Below, piece after piece: positions 21,175-33,270 of a stretch of DNA of 64,000 nucleotides. The stretch is from Pyxicephalus adspersus (lineage: Eukaryota; Chordata; Amphibia; Anura; Pyxicephalidae): positions 156,595,912 through 156,659,911 of the forward strand of contig NC_092860.1 in NCBI RefSeq assembly GCF_032062135.1, in the 5' to 3' direction. Under the pieces are notes generated by a model that made no database searches, was not told where the DNA came from, and was given only the letters and a program-made list of their open reading frames with translations. The position numbers and the translations under genes were made by a program. Each line of letters starts with the position of its first letter. Position 1 is the stretch's first letter.

Positions 21175-22260
21175 ATCTAGAGCTGGGGACTGGGAGGAGG
21201 AGGCGGTGGGCTCTGAGAAGGAGTGTGGACGGCATTAGTTTCCGGCATCTAAAGTCAGGTACTGGGCAGGTGGCAGCTTCATTTACAGCAGGAGGAGGAG
21301 GCGGTGGGCTCTGAGACAGAGTATGGACGGCATTAGTGTCTAGCATTTAAAGACAGGTACTGGGCATGTGGCAGCATCATTTACAGCAGGAGGAGGAGGT
21401 GGTGGCCTCTGAGACGAAGTGTGGACGGCTTTAGTGTCTGGCATTTAAAGTCAGGGCTTTGAGACGAAGTGTGGACGGCATTCGTTTCTGGCATCTAAAG
21501 TCAGGTACTGGGCAGGTGGCAGCGTCGTTTACAGCAGGAGGAGGAGGCAGTGGGCTCTGAGACGAAGTGTGGATGGCATTAGTGTCTGGCATTTAAAGTC
21601 AGATATTGGACAGGTGGCAGCTTCATTTACAGCAGGAGGAGGAGGCGGTGGGCTTTGAGACGGAGTATGGAGGGCATTAAAGTCTGGCATTTAAAGTCAG
21701 GTACTGGGCAGGTAGCAGAATCATTTACAGCAGGAGGCGGAGGCGGTGGGCTCTGAGACGAAGTGTGGACGGCATTCATTTCTTCCATCTAAAGTCAGGT
21801 ACTGGGCAGGTGGCAGCTTCATTTACACCTGGAGGAGGAGGCTGTGGGCTCTGAGACGGAGTATGGATGGCATTAGTGTCTGGCATTTAGAGACAGGTAC
21901 TGGGCAGGTAGCAGCATCATTTACAGCAGGAGGAGGAGGCGGTGGGCTCTGAGACAAAGTGTGGATGGCATTCGTTTCTGGCATTTAAAGTCAGGTACTG
22001 GGCAGACGGCAGCATCTTTTACAGCAAGAGCAGAAGGCGGTGGGCTGAGATGGAGTATGGACCGCATTTGTTTCTGACATCTAAAGTCAGGTACTGGGCA
22101 GACGGCAGCATCATTTACAAGCAGGAGGAGGAGATGGATCGTGGACTACATTAGTATCTTGCATCTACAGTTGGGTACTGGGAAGGCGGCAGCAGTAACA
22201 GGCAGTAGGAAGTGTTGGTCCCTGGTACGGAGCGTGGACCACATTGGAGGTTGAGGCCAT
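21175..22260. repeat. Minisatellite, about ten copies of a 97-bp unit
   Basis: Units contain GTACTGGGCAGGTGGCAGC, TTTACAGCAGGAGGAGGAGG, GTGGGCTCTGAGACG and GCATTAGTGTCTGGCAT. Starts recur near 21260, 21356, 21502, 21605, 21701, 21797, 21896, 21995, 22092 and 22176. The unit is an expanded internal block of the hAT-related repeat. Confidence 0.85.
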
Positions 22261-22469
22261 TAACTCTATGGACAGTGTAGAAGCTGCATCTAATTGGGAC
22301 ATTAATGGATTAATGAAAATCACACTTTCCATACCTACTATGTAGTGAAACCACATAAAAGGTAACGTACTTGGTGGAATACGTGGGGAAATACATACAA
22401 TTTTTATCATTTGTGGATATCTAGCAAGTTCTATCATAGGTAAATATATGTATCTGTCTCACATAAATA

Positions 22470-23516
22470 TCGGATCGGAAATATCTATATTTTTTGGCAA
22501 GAAATACTAAATTTTTTATGGGTTTTAGGAAAGATATGAAGCGCTATCATAATAAAATATCTGTATTTTTTTACAGAAATACAGAAATTTTTAGGTTTAT
22601 TTTGATAGATAACAAGTGGTATCAGAATTAATTCTCTGTATTTTTTTACAGAAATAAAAAACATTTCAGTTTATTTTGATAGATAGCAAGTGGTATCAGA
22701 ATTAAGTCTGCATTTTTTTTACAGAAATACAGACATTTTTATGTTTTTTTTAAAAGATAGCAAGTGGTATCAGAATTAATTCTATGCATTTTTTTTACAG
22801 AAATACAGAAAATTTCTGTGTATTTTCATAGATAGCAACTTGCTATCCATCAAAATAAACATAAAAATGTCTATATGTAGGAAAAATACAGATAATTATT
22901 TCTGATATCACTTGCTACCTATCAAAATAAACATAAAATTTTCTGTATTTATGTAAAAAAAAGCAAAAAAGAGAATTAATTCTGATCCTTCTTGCTACCT
23001 TATAAAATAAACAAAAATTTCTGCATTTCTGTAAAAAAAATTACAGAGAATTAATTCTGATCATACTTGCTACCTATCAAATTAAACAGAACAAATTCTG
23101 TAAAAAAAATAGAGAATTAATTCTGATATCACTTGCTTCCTATCAAAATAAACTGAAAATTTTCTGTATTTCTATAATAAAATACAGATAATTATTTCTG
23201 ATACCACTTGCTATCTATCAAAATAAACAGAAAAATGTTCATTATTTCGGTAAAAAAATACAGAGAATTAATTCTGATCCATTTTGCTACATATTAAAAT
23301 AAACAGAAAATTTTCTGTATTTCTGTAATAAAATACAGATAATTATTTTTGATACCACTTGCTATCTATCAAAATAAACAGAAGAAATTCTGTATTTCTG
23401 TAAAAAAAATACAGAGAATTAATTCTGATCCTTCTTGCTACCTATTAAAATAAACAGACAAATTTTCTGTATTTCTGTAAAGAAATACAGAGAATTATTT
23501 CTGATACCACTTGCTA
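22470..23516. repeat. AT-rich tandem array that inverts at about 22845
   Basis: Units of about 80-95 bp contain TTTGATAGATAGCAAGTGGTATCAGAATTA up to about 22845. From there the same unit runs in the opposite sense (TACCACTTGCTATCTATCAAAATAAACAG) until the gap. Each unit also holds a small inverted repeat around CAGAAAATTTTCTG. The array is cut by the N gap. Confidence 0.85.
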
Positions 23517-23942
23517 NNNNNNNNNNNNNNNNNNNNNNNNNNNNNNNNNNNNNNNNNNNNNNNNNNNNNNNNNNNNNNNNNNNNNNNNNNNNNNNNNNNN
23601 NNNNNNNNNNNNNNNNNNNNNNNNNNNNNNNNNNNNNNNNNNNNNNNNNNNNNNNNNNNNNNNNNNNNNNNNNNNNNNNNNNNNNNNNNNNNNNNNNNNN
23701 NNNNNNNNNNNNNNNNNNNNNNNNNNNNNNNNNNNNNNNNNNNNNNNNNNNNNNNNNNNNNNNNNNNNNNNNNNNNNNNNNNNNNNNNNNNNNNNNNNNN
23801 NNNNNNNNNNNNNNNNNNNNNNNNNNNNNNNNNNNNNNNNNNNNNNNNNNNNNNNNNNNNNNNNNNNNNNNNNNNNNNNNNNNNNNNNNNNNNNNNNNNN
23901 NNNNNNNNNNNNNNNNNNNNNNNNNNNNNNNNNNNNNNNNNN
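23517..23942. other. Assembly gap (426 N)
   Basis: Run of N directly after the AT-rich array and before hAT transposase sequence. Translations across it are meaningless. True gap length is unknown. Confidence 0.99.
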
Positions 23943-24610
23943 CGGCCACTGCTCAAGCTTGGATACCCAGTAGCCCAGTGGGTCCTGGCTTTGCAGGTTG
24001 CAGATGTCCCACGCAGAGTTCAGGTATTCCTTCACCATGACTAAATACCGCTGCTCAGTGTCATTGGCAATTGCTGCATGACTGGCAGCTTGCTTCCGCT
24101 GAAAAAAAGCCTGCATAGTTAGGCTTAGACGACCTCTACTGCTGCCACCCATGCCGCTTAAAGCAGTTGTTTGGCTCCCATGGCTGGTGGAACTGACATG
24201 GGGATCCCTGCTGCTGCTGCCAGCTGGAAAGGCTGAGCACAACTCCCTTACAAGCACTTCTTGGTAGCGCTGCATTTTAGGTCCCCTGTATTGGGGCAAG
24301 ATGAGTTGTTGTATCTCAGGCTTGTAACGTGGATCCAGTAATGTAGCAATCCAATAGTCGCCAGTCTTTGTTTTTATGTGTTTTATATGTGGATCCTTGG
24401 CTAGGCACTCCTGCATGAAGGATGTCATGTGGCTCAAACTACCCACAGCTGAGGTAATTCTGGACCCACACTCCTGTGGGTTGAACACCAGCATAGGGTC
24501 ATCCTCCTCCTCCTCCGCCTGGTCTTGCCATCCACGAAACGTGCCGCCTTATGTTTCGGTGGATGGATGCCATGTACCCTCAATATCCTCCTCTGCCCCT
24601 TCCTCCCCTC
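23943..24610 (-). pseudogene. hAT transposase fragment, core to near C-terminus
   Basis: Reads DDPMLVFNPQECGSRITSA, YWIATLLDPRYKPEIQQLIL, YQEVLVRELC, LTMQAFFQRKQAA and YLNSAWDICNLQSQDPLGYW. The LDPRYK block and DPLxYW are hallmarks of the hAT transposase core just before the dimerisation domain. An in-frame TAA lies upstream (near 24553), and the C-terminal hATC domain falls in the gap. The gene cannot be shown to be intact. Confidence 0.8.
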
Positions 24611-24644
24611 TCCTTAAAGGGAGGTTAAGGAGTGAAATTGTTCT

Positions 24645-26840
24645 AAAATGAGCACAGGTCTCCCTTCTTTCAGAATAACAATAATTTGAGCCTCAAGAAT
24701 GTCTTTAAGTACTGGGCATTGGGAAGCGCGTTTAAGGCCCCCACAAACTGAGTACTAAGCGCTGGCAACATCTAGACCTGGGGCCTTTCCTGTGGCTGAG
24801 GCACCTTTCACCCTAGACAATTCCCCAGTAGTTATAGGGCTCTCAAGTTTCTGCTTGATCAGGTGATGGATGGCATCCCTGGTGAAAGCATGTATGCACA
24901 TATAGCTTCTATGTGAGTGTTGGCATGTGTTGAAGAGGTCTGTGAGTTTTAGATTATAAAGTTGGGCATTGTACTACATTGGAGATGTCCCTGGGGAGAT
25001 GAGGTATTTTCCACCCCGAATCACAAATTTTAGGGACATACATCTTTGTTCTTTTAGCTTTAGCTCTAGCATTAGCTAGAGATCTGCTACATTTATTACC
25101 GAATTCAAAGAAAGAGCGCCTGCACTTTGCCAGGGTAGCCTTTGCCCCCGCAAAGCATAGGGTCCTAAACTGTTCCCGGGCTTTTTGTAATTGTATTTCA
25201 ACATCCCTCATCCCAACTTATTTATGTATCGTTTCTAGAACATGAATGTCCTGTAAAAGTTTTTAAATTTGGGCTCCCTTCTTTCTATTAAGGCGAGCAG
25301 CGTGTTTGATCAAAAAACCTCTAACAAACAGTTTGTGGGTAGCCCAGACCGTTGATGGATGAGAAACAGAAATAAAGTGGTAGCTGATTTTTTAATTCAG
25401 CCAAAACTGCCGAGTCTCATTAAGTCTCTGTTAAAGATAGGGAGGCAGAAGGGAAGCATAGTCGGAAAGGAAGATGTTATCAATACCAGAATTCTCACAG
25501 ATAGAGAGATCTACATGGTGTATTAGAAACATATCTATCCGTGAATATACCTTGTGGACTGCCGGAAAAAAAAAATAGTCTAAGGTGGTTGGATGTTGGA
25601 TAGGCTAGATGTTACAAAGTTGGTATTTATGGAATAACTTGTGCATTGTTAGCACTGCACGCCGCTGCTCCTAATCGCAGGCATGGGGGCCGGATCCTAT
25701 CTCTCAGGTAACCCACTACCCATGTTCCATGTCAGTGTTTCTTTCATGCTGAGACTTGCTCTGGTGTGTGAGCTGGTGTGGGTGTGTTTCTGAGGTAACA
25801 CACACACGCCCTCTGTTTCCTACAGCCTATGGCTCATGTCCTGCAGGTATTTAAAGGCACCTCCTATTACAGGAAGTTGCCTGAGCAATCTCTGGCTTAC
25901 CTGCGTTACTCTCAGTGCTAAGGTGTTTTGTCTGTTTGCCTTGCTGTGTACCGAACCTTGCCTTTGTTTTTGGACTCTGCCTGTTTGCTGCCTGACCCTG
26001 ACCTTGGATTACGTTTCTGGACTTTGCCTGTTTGCTGCCTGACCCTGACCTTGGAATACGTTTCTGGACTTGTTTGCTGCCTGACCCTGACCTTGGAATA
26101 CGTTTTTGGACTTTGCCTGTTTGCCGCCTGGCCCTGGTTCTATATCCTTGTTTCCTGACTCCTGTGGTCAGCTGCCACTGGCCTGGGGATTGCTCTGGAG
26201 TGGCACCTGGCAGCTACTCCACAGCCCAAGCCTATCCTCACCCTCAGAGGCTCTAGCGAAGACCTGGTAGCTGCTTAGTCACGCCCCTCTGGAGTTACCC
26301 GGTCAGTGGCACAGTGGGTTCACACCCGCTTGCATAACATGCATTTTATTAGTGAGTGGCATATTGCCCCTGCTACTGGAATTGCACAAGGGATCATCCA
26401 AGGAAGCATTGAAGCCCCCCCAGAATGAAGATTCTTTCAGTAAACTTCAGTAAAAGTTATGGAGAACCGTTTGCATAATTCAAATTGGTTCGTGTTAGGG
26501 GCATAAATATTAGTTATAGTCATCAGTTTAGACTTAATAGAACCTTTAAGAAGGAGAAACCTGCCTTCACAGTCAGAGCTTACATCTATAAAATGCCAAG
26601 ATATATGTTTGGATATAAGAATGCTTACTCCTCTGGATCTACAGTCTGCAGCGGCTTCATGGTAAACCCACTGATAGTTATGATCTGCCAATATCGGAAT
26701 TTTATCAGATCTAAAATCTAAACGAAGGCCACCAGTGCTTTCTGCCTATGCAAATCTCGAAGAGACGTTCTTTTTTCCAGTATGTTTAGTCCCTTTTACA
26801 TTAAGGATGACCACCCTAGTTTATGGTATTATATTTTGTA
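24645..26840 (-). mobile_element. L1/Tx1-type LINE ORF2 remnant, minus strand, split by a solo LTR
   Basis: The endonuclease part is at 26840-26400 (VLNVKG, SILISKHISWHF, GRFLLLKGS, ITNIYAPNTNQF). After the LTR it continues 25640-25380 with HKVYSRIDMFLIHHVDL, then an Arg/Lys-rich linker at 25210-24950 and the early RT LEAQIIVILKEGRP near 24660. Stops and frameshifts are many. It probably inserts before the hAT fragment at 24610. Confidence 0.7.
25647..26339. mobile_element. Solo LTR with 5-bp target duplication
   Basis: Begins TGTTAGCACTGC and ends GCTTGCATAACA, flanked by TGCAT at 25642-25646 and 26340-26344. The 693-bp segment interrupts L1 ORF2. It contains 3.5 copies of a 45-bp unit (GCTGCCTGACCCTGACCTTG) at 25980-26130 and the CAGAGGCTCTAGCGAAGACC block seen in other Gypsy LTRs here. 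Confidence 0.85.
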
Positions 26841-26959
26841 GGGGAAGTCACACTCAATCGAGTACCTAGATATTAGAATGGGTTGGGCTTGTTTTAGGAG
26901 AGCGTCACAATAACGGTCAAAAAATTGGGTAGAGATTAGGTTAGGGTAGGCAATTTTGG

Positions 26960-27540
26960 GCTAAAGTGGAAACACCACAAATCCACAAATTAGGCATAAA
27001 AATAATTTGAGCTCCATCAAAATCTAGAGTGCCATGAGACCAGGCCTTCCTCAAAACTTGATCTTTCGGCCAGGTTTTCAATGTCCAATTTAGTGGCCAA
27101 ACTTTTCAACAAAGTATTCAGCTCTTCTTTAGGGGAACTGCTTTCCTCTCAATACCCAAAATTCTATCACAATGCAGTGGTTAAGAAGTCTGAATGTCAG
27201 GAATGATAAATCCCTAAGTAAAGGGTGCTGACCATTTTCTGTGAATCTTACTACAAGCTGTAACAATTCCTCTTACATCACCAACTGGTTCCATATTTCT
27301 CTTTTACTGGTTAATTTTCTTCACCTCCGAGAGCAAGCCCAACCTCAAAGTTTTACAGATACCCCATTGTACCCATGGAGAGGTTAGGAATGTCAACATT
27401 GACATTTGTGTTCTAGGCTGACTGCTGCTTTTTTTTACATTTGTTCTTTTTTCATTTTTATGTCTTTTTTCTTTTTGTTATTATTGTCTTTTTATCCTAA
27501 TTTGTGGGAATTGCCAACATGGCAATTTTAATCCATCATT
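26960..27540. other. Weak LINE-like sequence
   Basis: The minus strand near 27000-27130 gives short leucine/glutamate-rich stretches that could be the end of an L1 ORF1, upstream of the ORF2 remnant. No clear motif; treat as unassigned. Confidence 0.3.
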
Positions 27541-28260
27541 CCCCACTGCTTCCCAGGGGATCATTGATCAGATACTCTGTTTGATTAAAACTCCTTCTTC
27601 TTTTGCAGGACAGTGGAGCATAATCACTCTATAACTGGTAATTTTGTACCACTTAACCCCTCCCTTTGTCTTTTTGGATGTTGGGAAGATCATGCAGAAG
27701 TGGTGTGTGGCGGGGGGACAAGGAACTGGATCTCTGTCTGCTTATTAGCAGCAAGACAAGCTTTATTTTTAGGGTGGATAGTTCCCTCCCACCGAAAATT
27801 AAGATTGTAGTAGGTGCTCTGAAACAGGTATTTTTTAGGGAAGTGTTGGATGCTGACACCAATGATGACAAATTTATATCAACATTTTTTGACAAATGGT
27901 ATTCATTCATTCATTTAACATACCTTTCCTATCACTGTGCAGAATGAGATCTGGGAACCCTTTCGTTACTCCACATGGTTTATACTAAAATTGTAATAAT
28001 TTTTCACTGTCTCATTTTGGATGTCTCTGTGTAAAGTTGTAGATGGAGTTTCTATCATTTAATGATTTAGTTTTTTTTCTTCTTTATTCTATTTACTGAA
28101 TTTTGATTGGATTATTCTTGCCATGTATAAATGTGGTCCCCCCTCTCCTTTTGTGAATTTATGTTTCCCTTTATGACTAATTTATTTATTATTTTATTAA
28201 TTTTTCTTTTTTTTGTCATTCAATGTTTGATGTGAAAATTAGAAGGCGATACATTGACAC
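27540..28260 (+). mobile_element. LINE 3'-end fragment (L1/Tx1-like)
   Basis: Reads LCLFGCWEDHAEVVCGGG followed, with a frameshift, by SLPPKIKIVVGALKQVF. This resembles the far C-terminal part of Tx1/L1 ORF2, with many disruptions. An AT-rich tail follows. Confidence 0.4.
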
Positions 28261-28314
28261 AGAGTGATTTTTTAGTATTTTGTTCAGAATCTTTTTTTTC
28301 TAGGTTTTTCTCCT

Positions 28315-28372
28315 TTAAAATTGGGTGCGTCTTATAGGCCGGAGCGTCTTATAGTCCGAAAAATACGGTAAA
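28315..28372. repeat. Short CTATAAGACGC-type repeat end
   Basis: Contains GCGTCTTATAGGCCGGAGCG and CGAAAAATACGGTAA. This is a terminus I recall as common in vertebrate DNA-transposon repeats. Only one end was found; the superfamily is not assigned. Confidence 0.4.
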
Positions 28373-28984
28373 TGTTTCTGGTAGACACCTCTTGCTTTCT
28401 GTATAAATGTGTTTTGGCCCCTATGTAATTTACTTTCTAATTGGGAAATGCTGTTAAAGGTCCTTTTAACACCCCCTCCCTTCTCCAACTTTGATGACAA
28501 TTCTATTTTTAGAGGATGTGGATACATGTCCCAAAAGAAAAAGGTTTTCCGTTATTCAAATCTGACCATTTGGGTAAGTGGACTCCGGGCTTGGCCATTA
28601 GTAATTCAGTATTCCTGATTTACAGTCTCTGTGGCTACCATCTATAGTACAGGAATATCACATTACCCAGAAATATTATGATTTACCAATAATGACAACT
28701 AATGAGACCCTGTCATCACACCATTTAGCTTAATAAAACTCCTTTCATGACATGTGTGAGATTATCTAAGGCACTGCAGTCATGAAATAGCAAAACCTTC
28801 TACCAAGATGACCTCCTCCACACAGACATACTGGCCACTAATCCCTTACTCTCTGCCTGTCTCTTTTGGTCACCTATAGAAGATTCCTTCTTTAACCACC
28901 CCTTAACTGTAGTTTAATAGGTAGATCATATTCTAGTCCTAGAAGATGAAGGTATGAGTCAAATCATAACCCCTATACAATTAT

Positions 28985-29442
28985 TAGGAATGCTTCATCA
29001 CTGGTTACTGGAAGGCTGTGGTTCTTGGGCACACCAAGGTGGGCAAAACACTAGTGACACAGGGGCCATTGCGGGCACTGTAAGCAACAGGAGACACAGG
29101 TGACTCAATGATATACACAGACAGACAGGAACACTGGAACAGCACAGGGTAGTAGACTTCGAACCAACAGACTAGACAACGAGGGGTTAATGCAGGAGCT
29201 GGACAGAGGAATCACTGAATTAGGCACCAGGTGAACAGGAACTAGCTCACAGAACTAGTGCTCGGCACAATGGAGACACAAAGTGCAGTGTGAGTGCTAG
29301 CTAGGGGTGATTAAGAGGCTATTTCCTGATTGGCTGGTGAAGCTAGTAAAGCTTGCTAGCATAGGCACGCCCAGAATCAGAACTGCCCGCATGTGCAGGA
29401 GAGATGCGTCTGCACTTTAGCAAGGAAAAGGTATGTGTGACA
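28985..29442 (-). mobile_element. Partial LTR, Gypsy family shared with 355-1042
   Basis: On the minus strand it starts TGTCACACATACC and matches the LTR at 355-1042 and 44040-44370 (GCCAATCAG block, GCACACCAAGGTGGGC region). Its 3' end is truncated. It interrupts the L1 endonuclease region. Confidence 0.65.
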
Positions 29443-30599
29443 TGACTGTTATTTGGTCACTACAAAACATCACCTCATCATCTATTGGAACAATCTGCTG
29501 GTTGGATCATGCTCCAGTCGGCATCGAATACACAGATTCTTCTACTCCTACACCTACTTGAGGGCCCATTCAGATGTTGCATGACAAATTGAAGAAGTGC
29601 AACGCATGTTTTTTGACATCAATGATCTGGAGGACACTAATCACTTTATGCTATAGTATGCCCATAAGGCATTTATCCGGGGGGTTGTATTAAAATTTGT
29701 TCATATGAAAGAAAGCAAAGGTTGACGCAAATCACAGATCTCCTTACTCGTATCAGAATAAATGAAGCCCAAAAGTGAGGCCTTTAGTGAGGAAGAGGTA
29801 AGTGTGACACTAATCTTGAAACTATAGCCAATGCATTTCGCAATTACTACCACTCCTTATATAATTTATCCCCAAAACCCCAACCAAATGCAGATAAAAG
29901 TTTTTTCTTCGGAACGTTACAGTTGCCTTCCCTATCTCCTTCACAAGTTGAATCTCTATCAGCTTCCTTTATGAATCAAGAAATACTTTAGCATTGAATA
30001 CTTGAGCATTTAAATCACTCCCCAATGGCAAATCTCCAGCGGCAGATTGCTTCCAAACGAATATTATGAATGTTTTAGTTCTCAACAATACCCCATCTAA
30101 GGAGATCTTTGATTTGGCAGCTACTCTGGGTTCTATTTCTGAAGAAATGCTTGAGGCAGTTATAATTACGATTCCTAAGTTAGGTAAGGATCCAATGAAT
30201 ACCAGTAGTTCTCGCTCTTGAACACTGATGTGAGGATCTTTGTTAGACTATTAGGATATAGGTTGTAAGATATAGTTCCCACTTTGGTCAACTTCTGATC
30301 AGGTGGGGTTTGTAAAGCATGGACAAGCTCCTGATAAGTGTTGGTTGAATAGCTCACTATTCGATTCGGCAGCTATTCGCTCGAATAGAGCAAAATTATT
30401 TGCGTGGTCGAATGTCAAAGTCGAACACCATTAAAGTCAATAGGAGGAAAAATTTGTTTTTTTTTCAGCACTGTGTGGAGCTTCTACAGCCTCCAAACAG
30501 GTGTAAGAAGATACATTGTAAAAAAATACATAACACTATTACATACCCCTGTACTTCACATGAACATTAAAGAGCACCTGTCACATCAATATTAGGCTA

Positions 30600-31026
30600 A
30601 AGCTAGGTACACACTTCCAATAATTATTGTTAGAAAATGAACGATTAGGACCGATCAACGATTATGCACGATTATACTTGAACAATCATATTGTGCACAA
30701 TTCTGTACATGCTGTAACAATATGATCGTTCATATATAATCCACCAACAGTGTCCACACACTAGATAAAATCGCTTGAACGATGCAGGGAGGGACATGTA
30801 AAGGAGAAAGTGTACAGCAGAAACATGCACGATCACTGAACGACCGTACACACGATAGATAGTGAAAGATCGTCGGCCAATCAGATCCACCGTGGCGGTC
30901 ATTCATTTCTAAAGACAATCCTCGTTCGTCGGTGTCATTGGTCACTTGTTTTTGGCGAATCCGTTGTTCATCAGTCGTTCGTCGGTCGTTTCTAATGATA
31001 ATTATTGCACGTGTGTATGCAGCTTT
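30600..31026. mobile_element. MITE with CTAAAGCTRSGTACACAC termini
   Basis: Ends CTAAAGCTAGGTACACAC and, inverted, CTAAAGCTGCATACACAC. The interior is full of CGATCGTTCG-like words. Related copies at 47507-47946 and 54718-55056. The target duplication could not be settled, so no superfamily is assigned. It lies inside the hAT element at 30336. Confidence 0.7.
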
Positions 31027-31748
31027 AGTCTACATGGACTGTTTCCCCAGCGTTTAACCTGAGGCTTTTTAAAGCCCATGTTTGAAGTCCCCATGCATTC
31101 CCATGGGCTAATCTACACCGGGACGTTTCCTTCAGGCACGTTTTTGAGCGTTATCCTAAATGTTGCTTGCAACATTTAAAAAATTAAAACGCTAGATAAA
31201 CGCGGGAAAACGCTTCCATTGAACTCAATGGAGGCTTTATTTAAGCCCTAAGCTTTGGAATCTGGAAGCCCCCTTTAATAGGAGACTCCCAGATCTCCAC
31301 CGCCCCACCCTGGGGAATGAGTACAGGGGTACATAAATCCCCTTACTTATTCCCTGAAAGGGTTAAAATATAGGTAAAAAATAGGACAAGGCTTTAACGT
31401 TAAATTATTTTACTAATGTGTGTGTGTGTTTGTGTAACTAAACTTTTTTTTTTTTTTTTTACAGGTTACCCCAATGACAGGAGGATTTCCAGGGTTGAAA
31501 TGAACACAGCCCTGGAAATCCTCCTGACAATGAGGGATCTCAGGGCACCAGGGGTTAAATGAGGACAAGCCTCTCCATTCACCCCAGTGCTCTGGCTGAG
31601 GTTTTACATTTCTCAGACATTCAGAACTAGATATGAATGGGGAGACTTGTGCCCATTCATATCTAGTGCTCTGTGATTGGCTGAGAAATAGGAAATTCTG
31701 ATGACTGCTCAAGTATCATCAGGATTTCCCTTTCCTCAGCCAATCAGG

Positions 31749-31936
31749 GAGCAGAGTAATCAGCGGAGCTTTACTATGCTGACAGCTCTGCTCCCCTGAT
31801 CACTCCCGCAGCCCTAGAGGAGCTGTGACATATGTTCTGTATCTGTTACACATGTCACAGCTCCTCTAGGGCTGTGGGAGTAATCAGGGTAGCAGAGCTG
31901 TCAGCATAGTAAAGCTCCGCTGATTACTTTGCTCCC
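31749..31936. repeat. Long inverted repeat, arms about 85 bp
   Basis: Left arm 31749-31832 and right arm 31851-31936 are nearly perfect complements (GCGGAGCTTTACTATGCTGA against TCAGCATAGTAAAGCTCCGC; GCCCTAGAGGAGCTGTGACA against its complement) around a loop of about 20 bases. It would fold into a long hairpin if transcribed. Confidence 0.85.
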
Positions 31937-32937
31937 TCAGCAAATCACAGAGCAGTAGAGGTAATAAATGGGGATACGTATCTCCATTCAACCTCCATTG
32001 CCCTGGTATTGCCTGTGGTTACAGCTAATTGAAGGCGCGTGCTTCCAATTAGCTGTAACACCAAAATGATTCATAATGTCATTGTCGGATAACCTGTAAA
32101 AAATTAAAAAAAAAAAAGTTAAAATAAAAACATACAAATTAAACTCATTTAAAATTAATTTTTATTTTTTTTTTTAAACTTTTTTTTTCTCCGAGTTTTT
32201 GCAGTCGAATCCCGTGATTTTCGGGTCAGGTTTATCCGAATTCGAACAGGCATATTTGGGTCGAATATAAGGACAACCCGAATTTGAACATCAACACTAC
32301 TCCCGATAGCACTAGACGTCTAATTAACATCTTGAGACACGTGGAACTTCTCAAACAGCCTTCTCTGCTTCTTTAATTAGACACTATCAGGTCTGATAAT
32401 TATCACTATCAGGCTATCTGTCCATGGTTTAAGACAAATTTGGCTTTACAGATCCTATTATACCTGCCATTGTGTCTCAGTATTCTAATACTTCTGCAAG
32501 GATGTTCACATCAGAATCTCATCAGCTTTACGAATTACAAATAGCACTCATCAAGGATGAAAGAAATTACTTTCCCCAGTAATTTTTATGTACTTCTAGA
32601 ACCTCTAGCGGAGTACATACATACTAGTGCTAGTGTTAAAGGAATCAAAATTCACGATAAAGTACATGCCCCTATAATTCCCTAAGAGCTATTCAAGATA
32701 TTCTGGATTCCTTTAGTGTTTCTTACTTTAAAGTTAATGCTTCCAAAATTATACTGCTAGGTATTCACATACCAGCATATCTTAAATTACACATTAAATC
32801 TTTGTTTCCTTACATATTAGAATCCAAAGCTATAACATTTTTGGGAATCCTAATTCCGCCATATACTACACAATTATTTCAGGTTAACTTTTCTAATCTG
32901 TTAACAACACTGCCTAAAGAATTGTTCCAATATAAAA

Positions 32938-33270
32938 GGCTCAGGGGTTAGCACTCCGGCCTTTGCAGCGCTAGGTCCCAGGTTCGATCCCCAGCCAGGA
33001 CATTATCTGCATGGAGTTTGCAGGTTCTCCCCGTGTCTGCGTGGGTTTCCTCCGGGTACTCCGGTTTCCTCCCACATCCCAAAAACATGCAGTTAGGTTA
33101 ACTGGCTTCTCCCTAACAATTGACCTTAGACTACATTAATCACATATGACTATGGTAGGGACATTAGATTGTGAGCTCCTTTGAGGGACAGTTAGTGACA
33201 CGACTATGGACTATGTACAGCGCTGCGTAATATGATGGTGCTATATAAATACTGTATAATAATAATAATA
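32938..33270 (+). mobile_element. tRNA-derived SINE
   Basis: The head has a B-box-like GGTTCGATCCC and A-box-like GGGTTAGCACTCCGGC. The body is TGCATGGAGTTTGCAGGTTC, CCTCCGGGTACTCCGG, GTGAGCTCCTTTGAGGGACA and GCGCTGCGTAATATGATGG, then a TATATAAATAC(TAA)n tail. It interrupts the L1 ORF, with ATAAAA repeated at both edges. It resembles a SINE family abundant in frogs. Confidence 0.85.

Larger units (their letters stand above)
17930..22440. mobile_element. Complex hAT-related repeat domain
   Basis: Blocks such as CTGGCATCTAGAGCTGGGTA, GTGGGCCCTGAGACGGAG, and ACTATGTAGCGAAACCACAT-type sequence occur at 17990-18300 (inverted), 19290-19680, 19680-19910, 21050-21350 and 22150-22400. They recur beside a hAT transposase remnant at 40080-40460 and inside the complete hAT element at 62659-63843. 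The family is therefore hAT-associated. Boundaries of individual copies could not be fixed. Confidence 0.6.
30336..32299. mobile_element. hAT-type element, 1964 bp, inside L1
   Basis: The left end AAGTGTTGGTTGAA and right end (inverted) TAGTGTTGATGTTC are flanked by CTCCTGAT (30328-30335) and CTCCCGAT (32300-32307). It is the same family as 1793-2533. The interior has a nested MITE (30600-31026), poly-T tracts and long inverted repeats, and no transposase ORF. Confidence 0.8.

Noticed and set aside
21746..22154. Plus-strand ORFs beginning MGSETKCG
   Set aside because: Same peptide repeated because of the 97-bp minisatellite; no evidence of a gene.
23419..24044. Long open frames across 23419-24044
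   Set aside because: They consist mostly of X residues from the N gap.
32938..33000. Possible tRNA gene
   Set aside because: The A- and B-box-like sequences are the head of a SINE with body and TAA tail; no cloverleaf with an acceptor stem is evident.
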